In this document: positions 16,819 through 26,261 of the stretch, one piece after another
Layout of the letters: each line of letters starts with the position of its first letter
Numbering within the stretch: the stretch's first letter is position 1
From: Bacteroidales bacterium
GTDB taxonomy: Bacteria; Bacteroidota; Bacteroidia; Bacteroidales; P3
Direction of reading: 5' to 3'
Assembly (NCBI GenBank): GCA_017449975.1
Contig: JAFSYK010000057.1
Location: 1 to 59,007 of the forward strand
DNA: 59,007 nucleotides
Notes under the pieces: generated by a model
Database searches by the model: none
What the model was told of the DNA's origin: nothing
Seen by the model: only the letters and a program-made list of their open reading frames with translations
Made by a program: the position numbers and the translations under genes

Positions 16819-19296
16819 ATGCTCGCACTCTACAAGAAAGAACTCGCCGGCTTCTTCTCCTCCGTCATCGGATACTTGACCATTGTCGTCTTCCTGGTCA
16901 TGAGCGGACTGATGCTTTGGGTCTTCCAAAGCAACTTCAACGTGCTGGACTACGGCTTTGCCGACATGGACGGACTCTTCCTCATCGGACCGTTCCTGTA
17001 CCTCTTCCTCATCCCCGCCATCACCATGCGCATGCTGGCCGAAGAGCGTCGTGTGGGCACCATCGAATGGCTGCTCACCAAGCCCGTCAGCGAATGGCAG
17101 CTGGTGTGGAGCAAGTTTCTGGCGGGCATCACACTGGTCTTCATCTCGCTGCTGCCCACCTTGGTCTGCTACGTCAGCATCTACCTGTTGGGCAGCCCCA
17201 TCGGCAACATCGACTCGGGCAGCGTGGCAGGCTCCTATCTGGGACTGTGGCTGCTGGGCTGCGCCTTTGTGGCCATCGGCCTCTTCGCCTCGGCACTGAC
17301 CGCCAACCAGATTGTCAGCTTCATCATTGCCGCCGTGCTCTGCGCTTTCTGCTACCTCGGCTTTGAGTCCCTCTACAACATGAACCTGCTGGGTGGCGGC
17401 GGCCTGTGGATCAAATGGCTGGGTCTGCGCCACCACTACGAGTCCATCAGCCGCGGCGTCATCGACACCCGCGACGTCATCTATTTCGCCAGCGTGGTGA
17501 CGCTGTTCCTGATGCTCACCCGCCTGGTGCTGCAGAGCCGCAAATGGTCGGGCTGGGAAAAACAGCAACGCCACCAGCTGCGCCGCAGCAACTGGATCGA
17601 ATGGGGAGCCACCCTGCTCATCATCGTCGCCCTCAACACCATCGGCCAGTTCCTCTTCGGCCGTGTCGACCTCACCGCCGAACACCGCTATACCCTGTCG
17701 AAGTCGACCAAAAAGATGCTCAAATCGCTGGAAGAGCCGGTGCTGTTCCGCGTCTATCTGGAGGGTGAGTTCCCGTCGGACTTCAAGCGGCTGCAGAATG
17801 AGACCAAAGAGATGCTGAACCAGTTCCGCGCCTACAGCCGCTACGTGGAATACGAGTTCATCAACCCCAACGACTTTGAAAGCAAAGAGGAGCGCACCGT
17901 CTTCTACCAGAAGCTGATGAGCAAAGGCATCCGTCCCACGCAGGTGCAGAGCAACACCGCCGACGGCACCACGACACAGGTGCTGGTGCCCGCCGCCGAC
18001 GTCATCTACCAGGGACGCGAGACCTCCATCGAGCTGCTGCAGAACCAGAAATACGTGTCGGAAGAGGAGCTCATCAACAACTCCATCCAGAACCTCGAAT
18101 ACCAGTTAGGTAGCGCCATCCGCGGACTGGCACGGCCCATCAAGCCCACCATCGGCTTCACCATCGGCCACGGCGAGCTCAACGGACCTGCGCTCTACGA
18201 CCTGCAGATGTCGCTGCAGCAGTACTACAACCTCGACACCGTGCGCCTCAACGGCAACATCAACGCACTCACCGCCCGTGTGCAGAACCCCGACTCGAGC
18301 TATCGTTTCTACAACCGCTTCGACCTGCTGGTGATTGCCAAGCCCACACAGACCTTCAACGACAAAGACCTCTACCTGCTGGACCAGTATGTCATGTATG
18401 GCGGCAAGGTGCTGTGGCTGGTCGACGCGCTGGGTGCCGACCTCGACAGCCTGGCCGAGCGCCCCGAATTCATCGCCATGCGACTGCCCCTGGGACTCGA
18501 CGAGATGTTTTTCAGCTACGGCTTCCGTCTGAACCCCAACCTGGTGATGGACATCCAATGCCGCCCCATCCCCATCGCCGTGGGCATGGTGGGCGACAAG
18601 CCGCAGTTTCGCTTCTGTCCGTGGTACTACTTCCCCGACCTGATACCCACCTCGCAGCACCCCATCGTGCGCAACCTCGACATCATCAAATCGGACTTCG
18701 TCAGCACCATCGACCCCATCGAACAGGAGGGGCTGACGCAGACCCCGCTGCTCACCACCTCGGCCTACGCGCGGGTGAAGAACGCGCCGGCCATCGTGGA
18801 GCTGGCGGAGGCACAGGCCGAACCTGACCAGCGACTCTACAACCGCTCCAACATGCCGGTAGCCATGCTCATCGAGGGCACCTTCCACTCCATGTGGCGC
18901 AACAGGCTGGCACCCGAATTCACCGCCCTGCCCGCCATGGGCTTCCGCACCGAGAGCGATCCCAGCAAGATGATTATCGTCGCCGACGGCGACATCATCA
19001 AGAACCGCTACAATGCACAGGAAGGGATGGGCTATCCGCTGGGCTACGACCACTACACACAGACCCAGTACGCAAACAAGGTGTTCCTGGAGAACGCCAT
19101 CGACTATCTGATTGGCGAAGACGGCATGCTGGATTCACGGGCTCGCAGCATCAAGCTGCGCAAGCTCGACGCCGTCAAGCTACACGACCAGCGCAGCCTC
19201 TACCAGTGGGTCAACCTGCTGGTGCCGTCGGCCCTCATCCTGCTGGCGGGTGGCGTCATCGTCGTGCTGCGCCGTCGTCGCTATGTTAAGAGATAA
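16819..19296 (+). CDS. Fused gliding-motility ABC proteins GldF-GldG
   Basis: 825 residues. Residues 1-245 match GldF, the ABC-2 type permease: FFSSVIGYLTIVVFLVMSGL, AEERRVGTIEWLLTKPVSEW and six membrane spans. From about 250 the sequence is GldG: a membrane span (ATLLIIVALNTIGQFL), then DLTAEHRYTLSKSTKKMLKS and a large periplasmic region with GFTIGHGELNGPALYDL and DLLVIAKPTQTFNDKDLYLL, ending in a C-terminal span before RRRRYVKR. The two are separate genes in Flavobacterium. With the ATPase GldA (not in this window) they form an ABC complex needed for gliding in some flavobacteria. The next gene, a DUF4340 protein, is the usual companion. Confidence 0.9.
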   Translation: MLALYKKELAGFFSSVIGYLTIVVFLVMSGLMLWVFQSNFNVLDYGFADMDGLFLIGPFLYLFLIPAITMRMLAEERRVGTIEWLLTKPVSEWQLVWSKFLAGITLVFISLLPTLVCYVSIYLLGSPIGNIDSGSVAGSYLGLWLLGCAFVAIGLFASALTANQIVSFIIAAVLCAFCYLGFESLYNMNLLGGGGLWIKWLGLRHHYESISRGVIDTRDVIYFASVVTLFLMLTRLVLQSRKWSGWEKQQRHQLRRSNWIEWGATLLIIVALNTIGQFLFGRVDLTAEHRYTLSKSTKKMLKSLEEPVLFRVYLEGEFPSDFKRLQNETKEMLNQFRAYSRYVEYEFINPNDFESKEERTVFYQKLMSKGIRPTQVQSNTADGTTTQVLVPAADVIYQGRETSIELLQNQKYVSEEELINNSIQNLEYQLGSAIRGLARPIKPTIGFTIGHGELNGPALYDLQMSLQQYYNLDTVRLNGNINALTARVQNPDSSYRFYNRFDLLVIAKPTQTFNDKDLYLLDQYVMYGGKVLWLVDALGADLDSLAERPEFIAMRLPLGLDEMFFSYGFRLNPNLVMDIQCRPIPIAVGMVGDKPQFRFCPWYYFPDLIPTSQHPIVRNLDIIKSDFVSTIDPIEQEGLTQTPLLTTSAYARVKNAPAIVELAEAQAEPDQRLYNRSNMPVAMLIEGTFHSMWRNRLAPEFTALPAMGFRTESDPSKMIIVADGDIIKNRYNAQEGMGYPLGYDHYTQTQYANKVFLENAIDYLIGEDGMLDSRARSIKLRKLDAVKLHDQRSLYQWVNLLVPSALILLAGGVIVVLRRRRYVKR

Positions 19297-19299
19297 AGG

Positions 19300-19368
19300 G
19301 AAGTTAAAGGGGGAGTTAAATTGGGAGTTAAATAAATTGGGAGTTAAACTGGAAGTTAATTCACTACG
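19300..19368 (+). repeat. GGGAGTTAAA phrase repeat
   Basis: Five imperfect copies of GGGAGTTAAA-like units, with spacing of roughly 9 to 19 bp, fill the gap between gldFG and the DUF4340 gene. It is one of several unrelated short repeats found in the gaps of this window. Confidence 0.6.
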
Positions 19369-19371
19369 ATC

Positions 19372-20463
19372 ATGGAAGTTAAAAAACGCAAGAAAAATAT
19401 CATCATCGTCAGCATCGCCGTTGTGCTGGCCATCGTCGCCGTCTGGGTCGCCCTGCGGGGACTGCGCACCGCGACATTTGAGCAAGACTACCATATCGAA
19501 GACATCGCATCGGTATGCCGTGTCTACATCAGTGACAAAGAGAACAACAATGTGCTGCTGGAGCGCAACGACGCCGACAGCACCTGGCTGGTCGACGGAA
19601 AATACGAAGCCAGCCAGCCGATGGTCGACCTTATGCTGGAGACGCTGCACACCATGCGCATCCGTCAGCAGGTCAACAAAAACGCCGTCTCCAACGTCAT
19701 CAAGCGCATCTCTACCAGCAGCGTGAAGGTGGAGGTGTATCAGCGCAAGCCCTTCATCAACTGGTTTGGCGGCCGCCTTCAGCTGTTTCCCCGCACCAAG
19801 CTGACCACCACCTACTTCATCGGCTTCGAGACACAGGACCAGATGGCGTCGCACATCTACCGCAAAGGCGACAAGCTGCCCTACATCATCCATATCCCCG
19901 GTTTCCGTGGATTTTTGGCACCGCGTTTCCCCACCGCGGCCACCGCTTGGCGCAGCCACCGCATCGCCGCCGTCGACATCAAACATCTGTCGCGTGTCGA
20001 GTTGACTATCCCCGCCTGTCCGGAGGAATCGTTTGCCATCTTCCGCGAAGGTGACGACTTCCGCATGGAGCTGACATCGCCGCGCCGTCCTGTCGACGGT
20101 TTCGACACCATGCGTGTGGCACAGCTGCTGTCGTCGTTCACCAACCTCAACTTCGACGAATATGCCAGCGCCGTGCCCAATGCAAATCCCGACAGCTCGC
20201 TGGCGCAGGCGCCGCGCGCCATACTGCGCATCACCGACACCGACGGGAACACCCACGAAGTGAAGACCTACATCAAATACCAGAACCCCGACGACCACCG
20301 CGCCATGCCCGACGAGTCGATGTACGAGATGTTCGACATCAACCGACTGTATGCCATCGTCGACAACACCGATACGGTGCTCATCCAGTACTACATCTTC
20401 GACAATATCCTGCAGCCGGCCAGCTACTTCCGGGGACAGGCACCCTCCTCTTTTGCCCAATAA
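19372..20463 (+). CDS. DUF4340 domain protein
   Basis: 363 residues with one N-terminal membrane segment (IIIVSIAVVLAIVAVWVAL) and a large periplasmic beta-rich part. The start of the domain (VCRVYISDKENNNVLLERN, WLVDGKYEASQPMVDLMLE) is characteristic of DUF4340, which regularly follows GldG-type ABC auxiliary proteins. A role as accessory subunit of that ABC system is inferred from position. The start is the ATG at 19372, directly after the repeat phrase. Confidence 0.75.
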   Translation: MEVKKRKKNIIIVSIAVVLAIVAVWVALRGLRTATFEQDYHIEDIASVCRVYISDKENNNVLLERNDADSTWLVDGKYEASQPMVDLMLETLHTMRIRQQVNKNAVSNVIKRISTSSVKVEVYQRKPFINWFGGRLQLFPRTKLTTTYFIGFETQDQMASHIYRKGDKLPYIIHIPGFRGFLAPRFPTAATAWRSHRIAAVDIKHLSRVELTIPACPEESFAIFREGDDFRMELTSPRRPVDGFDTMRVAQLLSSFTNLNFDEYASAVPNANPDSSLAQAPRAILRITDTDGNTHEVKTYIKYQNPDDHRAMPDESMYEMFDINRLYAIVDNTDTVLIQYYIFDNILQPASYFRGQAPSSFAQ

Positions 20464-20473
20464 ACCGCACGCC

Positions 20474-20758
20474 ATGAAGATCCCCTCACACTTTCGACAA
20501 GACCGCTGGGAGACCGGCATCGTGGCCGTCGTGGCCACCGAGCTGCCCGTGGTGCTGCTCTGGTGGGTGGTACTCAGTATTGTCGGCCTGCCCTTGATTG
20601 AAAATCTGCGCTGGCTGGCATTGGCCTTCCTTCCACCGGCATTGCTGCTGCGCAGCATGGCCAAACGGCAACAGCTGCCCAACGCCACCAAAGGGGCCAT
20701 CGTGACCCTCTTCGCCACCTTCCTCCTCTTCATCATCGTATACCTGAAAAACGCATGA
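20474..20758 (+). CDS. Small membrane protein upstream of lpxB
   Basis: 94 residues from the ATG at 20474 (MKIPSHFRQDRWE). Two or three hydrophobic segments are visible: TELPVVLLWWVVLSIVGLPL, a middle LALAFLPPALLL, and LFATFLLFIIVYLKNA at the end. No family recognised. It starts 11 bp after the DUF4340 gene, and its last four bases overlap the lpxB start (ATGA), so it is translationally coupled to lipid A synthesis. Confidence 0.65.
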   Translation: MKIPSHFRQDRWETGIVAVVATELPVVLLWWVVLSIVGLPLIENLRWLALAFLPPALLLRSMAKRQQLPNATKGAIVTLFATFLLFIIVYLKNA

Positions 20759-21900
20759 AATACTACATCATAGCCGGCGAAGCATCGGGCGACCTGCATG
20801 GGGCCAATCTTATACGTGCCCTGGCGCAGCGCGACCCGGCAGCGGAAATCCGCTACTGGGGTGGCGACCAGATGGCGGAAGCCTGCCGCGAGGCCGGCCT
20901 CCATGCCGTACAGGTACGACACATCAGCACGCTGGCCTACATGGGCTTTCTGGAGGTGGTCACCCACCTGAAAACCATTCTGCACAACATGCGGATGTGC
21001 AAGAGCGACCTCCTCGCCTTCCAGCCCGATGCCATCATCTATGTCGACTACCCGGGATTCAACCTCAAGATAGCACGTTACGCCCACCAACACGGGCTGC
21101 GCAACTTCCACTACATCTCGCCGCAGCTGTGGGCCTGGAAGAAGGGACGCATCAAAAAGATGCGCAAGATTTTGGATCGCCTCTACTGCATCCTGCCCTT
21201 TGAAGAAAAATTCTATGCCGACAACCACTTCGCACCGGCACGCTATGTGGGACACCCGCTTCTGGATGCCGTGAATCAGTTTCGCAGCAACAAGTCAGCG
21301 GCGTCGCCATTCCCCTGGAGCGTCGACAAAACAGTAGCGCTGCTCCCTGGCAGCCGTCGGCAGGAGCTGCGCAAGGTGCTGCCCCAGTTGATGGAAGTGG
21401 CTCGCCGCCACACGGACTATCATTTCGTGGTGGCCGGCATGTCGCTGCTGGGTTCTCCCATCTACGATGAATTGCTGCAGTCCCGTCCCGACAACCTCAC
21501 GGTGGTCTACGACAAGACCTATTGGCTGCTGGCCCACAGCGCTGCCGCCATTGTCTGCTCCGGCACCGCCACCCTGGAGACAGCTCTCTTCGGCGTGCCG
21601 CAGGTGGTCTGCTACCGTGCCAACCCCATCTCCGTCGCCATCGCCCGCATGGTGGTGAGCCGACGGGTGCGCTTCATCTCGCTGGTCAACCTCATCGCCG
21701 ACCAACGTATCGTCACCGAGCTCATCCAAAACGACATGACCGACCAGAACCTCGACCGCGAGCTGGAGGCCATCTATATCGACAACCCCAAGCGCGACGC
21801 GATGCTGGAGGGCTACGCCATGGTGCGTGAAATGCTGGGTGGCGGCGGTGCCTCCAACCGTGTGGCCGAAGATATCATCCAAACCATCCAACACCAATAA
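20755..21900 (+). CDS. lpxB: Lipid-A-disaccharide synthase LpxB
   Basis: 381 residues, the normal length. LpxB joins UDP-diacylglucosamine to lipid X to form the lipid A disaccharide at the cytoplasmic membrane. YYIIAGEASGDLHGANLIRA at the N-terminus is the family signature, followed by YWGGDQMAE, YVDYPGFNLKIA, SPQLWAWKKGRIKKM and the donor-site region LPGSRRQELRKVLPQ and CSGTATLETALFGVPQVV. It places the surrounding genes in outer-membrane biogenesis. Confidence 0.97.
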   Translation: MKYYIIAGEASGDLHGANLIRALAQRDPAAEIRYWGGDQMAEACREAGLHAVQVRHISTLAYMGFLEVVTHLKTILHNMRMCKSDLLAFQPDAIIYVDYPGFNLKIARYAHQHGLRNFHYISPQLWAWKKGRIKKMRKILDRLYCILPFEEKFYADNHFAPARYVGHPLLDAVNQFRSNKSAASPFPWSVDKTVALLPGSRRQELRKVLPQLMEVARRHTDYHFVVAGMSLLGSPIYDELLQSRPDNLTVVYDKTYWLLAHSAAAIVCSGTATLETALFGVPQVVCYRANPISVAIARMVVSRRVRFISLVNLIADQRIVTELIQNDMTDQNLDRELEAIYIDNPKRDAMLEGYAMVREMLGGGGASNRVAEDIIQTIQHQ

Positions 21901-21927
21901 GCAACCCTACCACCTCCTATACTCCCC

Positions 21928-23256
21928 ATGCGTCGGTTCCTCTTCATACTACTCCTTGCCCTCGTTGCCACCGCAGCGGCACAGCCCAACCACGTCAGGG
22001 TGCGCATCTTTTCGGCGGCAACCATCGAACAGATGACGGTCTCTTTCGACCTGGGGGCATACCGACTCTATGCCGACGACACGCTGCTGGACTCCACGCT
22101 CACAGAAGGCACCGCCATCGACATAAAACGGCAAGGGAAAACGGTGTCTGTCATCGTCGGCAACGTCGATTACGGCACCCACCAACTGGTGCGGCTGGAA
22201 GCCACCGACACGGCATGCATCCTCTGCCTCAACCCGCGCGGCACAGCACCCCGCTCCTATGAAGGGAACCTCGAGATATCCGCAGCCAAGGGGAAAGGGC
22301 TGCTGATTATCAACGACGTGGAGTTCGAGACCTATCTAGCCGGCGTAGCCCAGTCGGAAATCTACGGCGAATCGAGCGAGATATTCCGTGTGCAGGCCAT
22401 CATCTCGCGTACCTGGGCGTTGCGCAACATCAACAAGCACAAGGCCGACGGCTACAATTTCTGCGACCACGTGCACTGTCAGGCCTACCACAACCGCTGC
22501 GTGCGTCCCGACATCATGCTCGGCACCATCGCCAGCACCGGCGAGACCATCGTCGACAAAGACGGCAACCTCATTGAGACTCCCTTCCACTCCAATTCGG
22601 GCGGCGAGACCGCCAACTCGGAAGATGTGTGGCGCACGGCACTGCCCTACCTGCGCGCTGTGCCCGACACCTTCTCCTATCGGATGCGCCAGAGCGACTG
22701 GGAGAAGAGCTTCACCGAAGAGCAGTGGCTCAGCTATTTTTCCCAAACCCACCGACTCAACACCTCCGACTGGGCTGTCCGTCGCACGCTGCTCACCTTC
22801 CAGCAGCCACATCGGTTGAAACACCTGCTACAGGTGCCGCTGACGCGCATCCGTGTGGACCTCAAACTCAAATCGACCTTTTTCTCCGTCGACTACGACA
22901 GCGTACACCACCGCGTGACGCTGCACGGCCACGGCTACGGACACGGCGTGGGACTCAGCCAGGAGGGCGCCATCCGCATGGTACGGCTGGGCATACCCTA
23001 CAACAAAATCATCCAACACTACTACACCGGCGCCAAAATCCACAAAGACGAAAACACGCAGTTCAACTACGTCCAGAACTACGTCAAGCATATCGAACAA
23101 ATCATCGAGGAAGACAAGCACAAAGCCAGCCAGACCCGCTCCAAGAAAGACGACTGGCTGGGACGTCTGTTCCGCTTGCGCGACCGCGAGGAACGCGAAG
23201 AGACCTACGACCCACTCCTGGAGGACCCCGACAGCGAATGGAAATACGAATGGTGA
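21928..23256 (+). CDS. SpoIID/LytB domain protein
   Basis: 442 residues with a signal peptide (RRFLFILLLALVATAAAQ). The SpoIID domain runs from about 125 to 370: EFETYLAGVAQSEIYGESS, VQAIISRTWALRNINKH, TPFHSNSGGETANSEDVW and GHGYGHGVGLSQEGAIRM are its hallmarks. SpoIID of sporulating bacteria is a lytic transglycosylase acting on denuded glycan strands; in Bacteroidetes the homologues are of unproven role in wall remodelling. The C-terminus is charged and probably disordered. Confidence 0.88.
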   Translation: MRRFLFILLLALVATAAAQPNHVRVRIFSAATIEQMTVSFDLGAYRLYADDTLLDSTLTEGTAIDIKRQGKTVSVIVGNVDYGTHQLVRLEATDTACILCLNPRGTAPRSYEGNLEISAAKGKGLLIINDVEFETYLAGVAQSEIYGESSEIFRVQAIISRTWALRNINKHKADGYNFCDHVHCQAYHNRCVRPDIMLGTIASTGETIVDKDGNLIETPFHSNSGGETANSEDVWRTALPYLRAVPDTFSYRMRQSDWEKSFTEEQWLSYFSQTHRLNTSDWAVRRTLLTFQQPHRLKHLLQVPLTRIRVDLKLKSTFFSVDYDSVHHRVTLHGHGYGHGVGLSQEGAIRMVRLGIPYNKIIQHYYTGAKIHKDENTQFNYVQNYVKHIEQIIEEDKHKASQTRSKKDDWLGRLFRLRDREEREETYDPLLEDPDSEWKYEW

Positions 23257-23260
23257 GGAA

Positions 23261-23310
23261 AGTAAAAACTAAAAGCTAACGCAATAACGCATTAACACAA
23301 TAACGCAATC
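23261..23310 (+). repeat. AAAAACTAAAAGCTAA and TAACGCATTAACACAA phrase repeat
   Basis: Gap between the SpoIID and thioredoxin genes. It joins two phrases that recur in the window: AGTAAAAACTAAAAGCTAA (again at about 32470) and CGCAATAACGCATTAACAC (again at 32545, 39999, 41060, 47945, 48104 and 52225). Confidence 0.7.
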
Positions 23311-23314
23311 TATT

Positions 23315-23878
23315 ATGCAACGTTTCAAACAACTGCTCCTCATGAGCGTCCTGCTGGGACTGCTTGGCACCGCCGGAGCACAGCAGGTCAACTGGACTCA
23401 AATTGAAAAAGCGCCACAGAATAGCAAGAAGCTCTACATGGTGGACTTTTTCACCAGCTGGTGCGGCTACTGCAAGAAGATGGACCGCGAGACCTTCACC
23501 AACCCCACCGTGGTGAAGATTCTCAACCAATACTACACCCCCATCAAGTTCGACGCCGAGGGCACCTCCTCCTTCATGTGGCAGGGGGTCAAATACACCT
23601 CCACGCCCACCCCTCCGGGCAGCCGTCCCAGCGTGCACATGTTCGCCAAATCGGTGCTGGGAAAACAGATAGGATTCCCCTCCTTCGCATTCTTCAAAAG
23701 CGACCAGTCGCCCCTGACCATTGTGCAAGGCTATCATACGGCCGACGAGTTCATCATGATTCTCTGGTATCTCGCCTCCGGCGACAACGAGCGCTATTCC
23801 TTCGACCGCTACCGTGCCATCTTCGACAAAGAGATACGGCCCACCATGAATCGAACACTTAACATTGATAAAAAATAG
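23315..23878 (+). CDS. Exported thioredoxin-family protein
   Basis: 187 residues. A signal peptide ends at about TAGAQQ. The thioredoxin motif is MVDFFTSWCGYCKKMDRETF, with active-site CGYC, followed by VVKILNQYYTPIKFDAEG. A cis-Pro region (GFPSFAFFKS) is also present. It is probably a periplasmic thiol-disulfide protein of the DUF255/thioredoxin-7 style. ftsY starts 10 bp after the stop. Confidence 0.85.
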   Translation: MQRFKQLLLMSVLLGLLGTAGAQQVNWTQIEKAPQNSKKLYMVDFFTSWCGYCKKMDRETFTNPTVVKILNQYYTPIKFDAEGTSSFMWQGVKYTSTPTPPGSRPSVHMFAKSVLGKQIGFPSFAFFKSDQSPLTIVQGYHTADEFIMILWYLASGDNERYSFDRYRAIFDKEIRPTMNRTLNIDKK

Positions 23879-23888
23879 GGAGGTGACC

Positions 23889-24839
23889 ATGGGACTGTTT
23901 TCACGCAACAAACAACAAGACGTGCTGCAGAAAGGCATCGCGCGCACCAAAGAAAGTTTCCTGGCCAAACTGACCCGCACCATTATCGGCCACTCCACGG
24001 TCGACGACGAGGTGCTGGACCGCCTTGAGGAGACGCTCATCACCTCCGATGTAGGTGTCGAGACCTCGCTCAAAATCATCGAGAAGCTGCAGGAGCGCAT
24101 CAAACGCGACAAATATATCAGCACCTCTGAGCTCCACTCCATCCTCCGTGCCGAGATTGCGCAGTTGCTGCGCCAGCAATCCAACAGACTGTCCACAGGA
24201 TTCGACGCCCCGCTGAACGCCCATCCCTACGTCATCCTTGTGGTTGGCGTGAATGGTGTGGGCAAGACCACCACCATCGCCAAGCTGGCCTACCAATACA
24301 AACAGGCGGGCAAAAAAGTGATGCTGGGTGCCGCCGACACCTTCCGTGCCGCCGCCGTCGAACAACTCACCATGTGGGCCGAGCGGGTGGACGTGCCCAT
24401 CGTGCAGCAGGGCATGAATGCCGACCCGGCCTCTGTGGCCTACGACACCTTGCAGTCGGCCATCGCAAAAGACATCGACGTGGTCATCATCGACACTGCC
24501 GGACGTCTGCACAACAAGGTGGGACTGATGAACGAGCTGGGCAAAATCCGCAAAGTGATGCAGAAGCTGCTGCCCGACGCGCCGCAGGAAGTGCTGCTGG
24601 TACTCGACGCCACCACCGGCCAGAACGCCATCGAACAGACCCGTCAGTTCACTGCCGCCACACAAGTCAACGCACTGGCGCTCACCAAGCTCGACGGCAC
24701 CGCCAAGGGCGGCGTCATCATCGGCATCAGCGACCAGTTCCAGATACCTGTCCGCTACATCGGACTGGGCGAACAGATGACCGACCTGCAAATCTTCAAC
24801 CCCGACACCTTCGTCGCCAGCCTCTTCGACAACGAATGA
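23889..24839 (+). CDS. ftsY: Signal recognition particle receptor FtsY
   Basis: 316 residues from the ATG at 23889, just after the strong purine-rich GGGAGGTGACC; a TTG at 23865 would lie in front of that site and is unlikely. FtsY is the SRP receptor GTPase. An N domain (1-95) is followed by the G domain with VVGVNGVGKTTTIAKLAYQY (P-loop), DTFRAAAVEQL, DTAGRLHNKVGLMNELGK and TKLDGTAKGG. It lacks the long acidic A domain of E. coli FtsY, as usual in this phylum. The stop overlaps the rimO start. Confidence 0.96.
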   Translation: MGLFSRNKQQDVLQKGIARTKESFLAKLTRTIIGHSTVDDEVLDRLEETLITSDVGVETSLKIIEKLQERIKRDKYISTSELHSILRAEIAQLLRQQSNRLSTGFDAPLNAHPYVILVVGVNGVGKTTTIAKLAYQYKQAGKKVMLGAADTFRAAAVEQLTMWAERVDVPIVQQGMNADPASVAYDTLQSAIAKDIDVVIIDTAGRLHNKVGLMNELGKIRKVMQKLLPDAPQEVLLVLDATTGQNAIEQTRQFTAATQVNALALTKLDGTAKGGVIIGISDQFQIPVRYIGLGEQMTDLQIFNPDTFVASLFDNE

Positions 24840-26176
24840 AAGTCAACATCATCACCCTGGGCTGCTCGAAAAACACCGTCGACTCGGAGAATGTGGCAGG
24901 TGACCTGCTGCGGCAACAGCATGCCGTCTATTTCGACCGCAACGTCAACGACTGCGATGTGGTCATCGTCAACACCTGCGGCTTCATCTGCGACGCCAAG
25001 CAGGAATCCATCGACACGCTGTTAGCGCAAATCGAAGCCAAGAAACGTTTCAACCGCAACCACCGCCACGACGGACGCCAGCGGCGCCTCATCGCCGTCG
25101 GCTGTCTGGTGCAGCGCTACCGCGACGAGCTGAGCAACGAGATGCCCGAAGTCGACAACTGGTACGGCGTCCACCAATGGAAAGAAATTGTTCAATGCGT
25201 AAGTGAATCGACTAACGCATTCACACATTCACGCATTCAAGCATTCTCCCGCTGCCTCTCCACCCCAAGCCACTACGCCTACCTGAAGATTGCCGAAGGC
25301 TGCAACCGCAGCTGCGCCTATTGCGCCATACCACTCATCCGCGGCGCCTACATATCGCGTCCTATCGAAGTCTTGGTGGATGAAGCCAAACAGCTGGTCG
25401 CCAACGGTGTGCGGGAACTCCTCATCATCGCCCAGGACACCACCTACTACGGTCTCGACCTCTACGGCAAGCGGCGGTTGGCGGAATTGCTGGAACGGCT
25501 CGCCACCGAGAGTGGCGCCCGCTGGATACGGCTGCACTACACCTACCCTGCCGACTTCCCGATGGAGGTGCTGGAGGTAATGCGTCGGCACGACAATATC
25601 TGCAAATACATCGACATCCCATTGCAGCACATCAACAGTCGGCTGCTGCGCTCCATGCGTCGTGGCATCGACCGTAAGGGGACGCTGGCGCTCATCCGAC
25701 AGATACGCCAACTGCTGCCCGACGTCTGCCTGCGCACCACCCTCATTGTCGGGTTCCCTGGCGAAAGCCGGAAGGAATTCGAGGAGCTGAAGGACTTTGT
25801 TCGCGAGGCACGCTTCGACCGCATGGGCTGCTTCGCCTACTCGCCCGAAGAGGGCACGCCCGCCGAGCCGCTGGGCGACCCGGTCGACGACGAAGAAAAA
25901 CAGCGTCGTGTCAGCGAACTGATGGCGGTACAGGAGCAGGTCTCGCAGGAACGCAACGAAGCCCTCGTCGGACGAACACTCGCCGTACTCATTGACCGTC
26001 GCGAAGGCGACTTCTATATCGGCCGCACCGAATACGACAGTCCCGAAATCGACGACGAAGTGCTCATCGACCGGAACAAACTACCCCAACGGAGCCTTCG
26101 CATCGGTCGCTACTATAAAGTTCGCATCACCAAGGCAATGGAGAACGATCTCTACGGAGAAATAGTGAAGCAGTAA
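24836..26176 (+). CDS. rimO: Ribosomal protein S12 methylthiotransferase RimO
   Basis: 446 residues from the ATG at 24836, overlapping the ftsY stop. RimO adds a methylthio group to an Asp of ribosomal protein S12. The UPF0004 domain carries cluster Cys in ITLGCSKNTVDSE (Cys10) and NTCGF; the radical-SAM CxxxCxxC is CNRSCAYC at 156-163; a TRAM domain closes the protein. Residues 122-137, the linker between the first two domains, are encoded by a copy of the intergenic TAACGCATTCACACATTC phrase. The linker has roughly normal length, so function is probably kept. Confidence 0.95.
   Translation: MKVNIITLGCSKNTVDSENVAGDLLRQQHAVYFDRNVNDCDVVIVNTCGFICDAKQESIDTLLAQIEAKKRFNRNHRHDGRQRRLIAVGCLVQRYRDELSNEMPEVDNWYGVHQWKEIVQCVSESTNAFTHSRIQAFSRCLSTPSHYAYLKIAEGCNRSCAYCAIPLIRGAYISRPIEVLVDEAKQLVANGVRELLIIAQDTTYYGLDLYGKRRLAELLERLATESGARWIRLHYTYPADFPMEVLEVMRRHDNICKYIDIPLQHINSRLLRSMRRGIDRKGTLALIRQIRQLLPDVCLRTTLIVGFPGESRKEFEELKDFVREARFDRMGCFAYSPEEGTPAEPLGDPVDDEEKQRRVSELMAVQEQVSQERNEALVGRTLAVLIDRREGDFYIGRTEYDSPEIDDEVLIDRNKLPQRSLRIGRYYKVRITKAMENDLYGEIVKQ
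25208..25247 (+). repeat. Phrase repeat inside the rimO coding region
   Basis: About 40 bp with four ACGCATTC/CACATTC-like units. It is read in frame as TNAFTHSRIQAF between the N-terminal and radical-SAM domains of RimO. Elsewhere in the window this phrase is intergenic. Confidence 0.65.
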
Positions 26177-26229
26177 GAAAAGATAAAGATTAAAGTATTA
26201 ATTCTATTTTTCATTTCCAAAAAAAGTAG

Positions 26230-26237
26230 TATCTTTG
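26230..26237 (+). promoter_or_regulatory. -7 promoter box (TATCTTTG) for DUF177-rpmF
   Basis: TATCTTTG followed by CAAACTC, 25 bp before the ATG at 26262. It sets the DUF177 start: an upstream TTG at 26235 lies inside the promoter box. Confidence 0.7.
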
Positions 26238-26261
26238 CAAACTCAAAGTGTGCGAGATACG

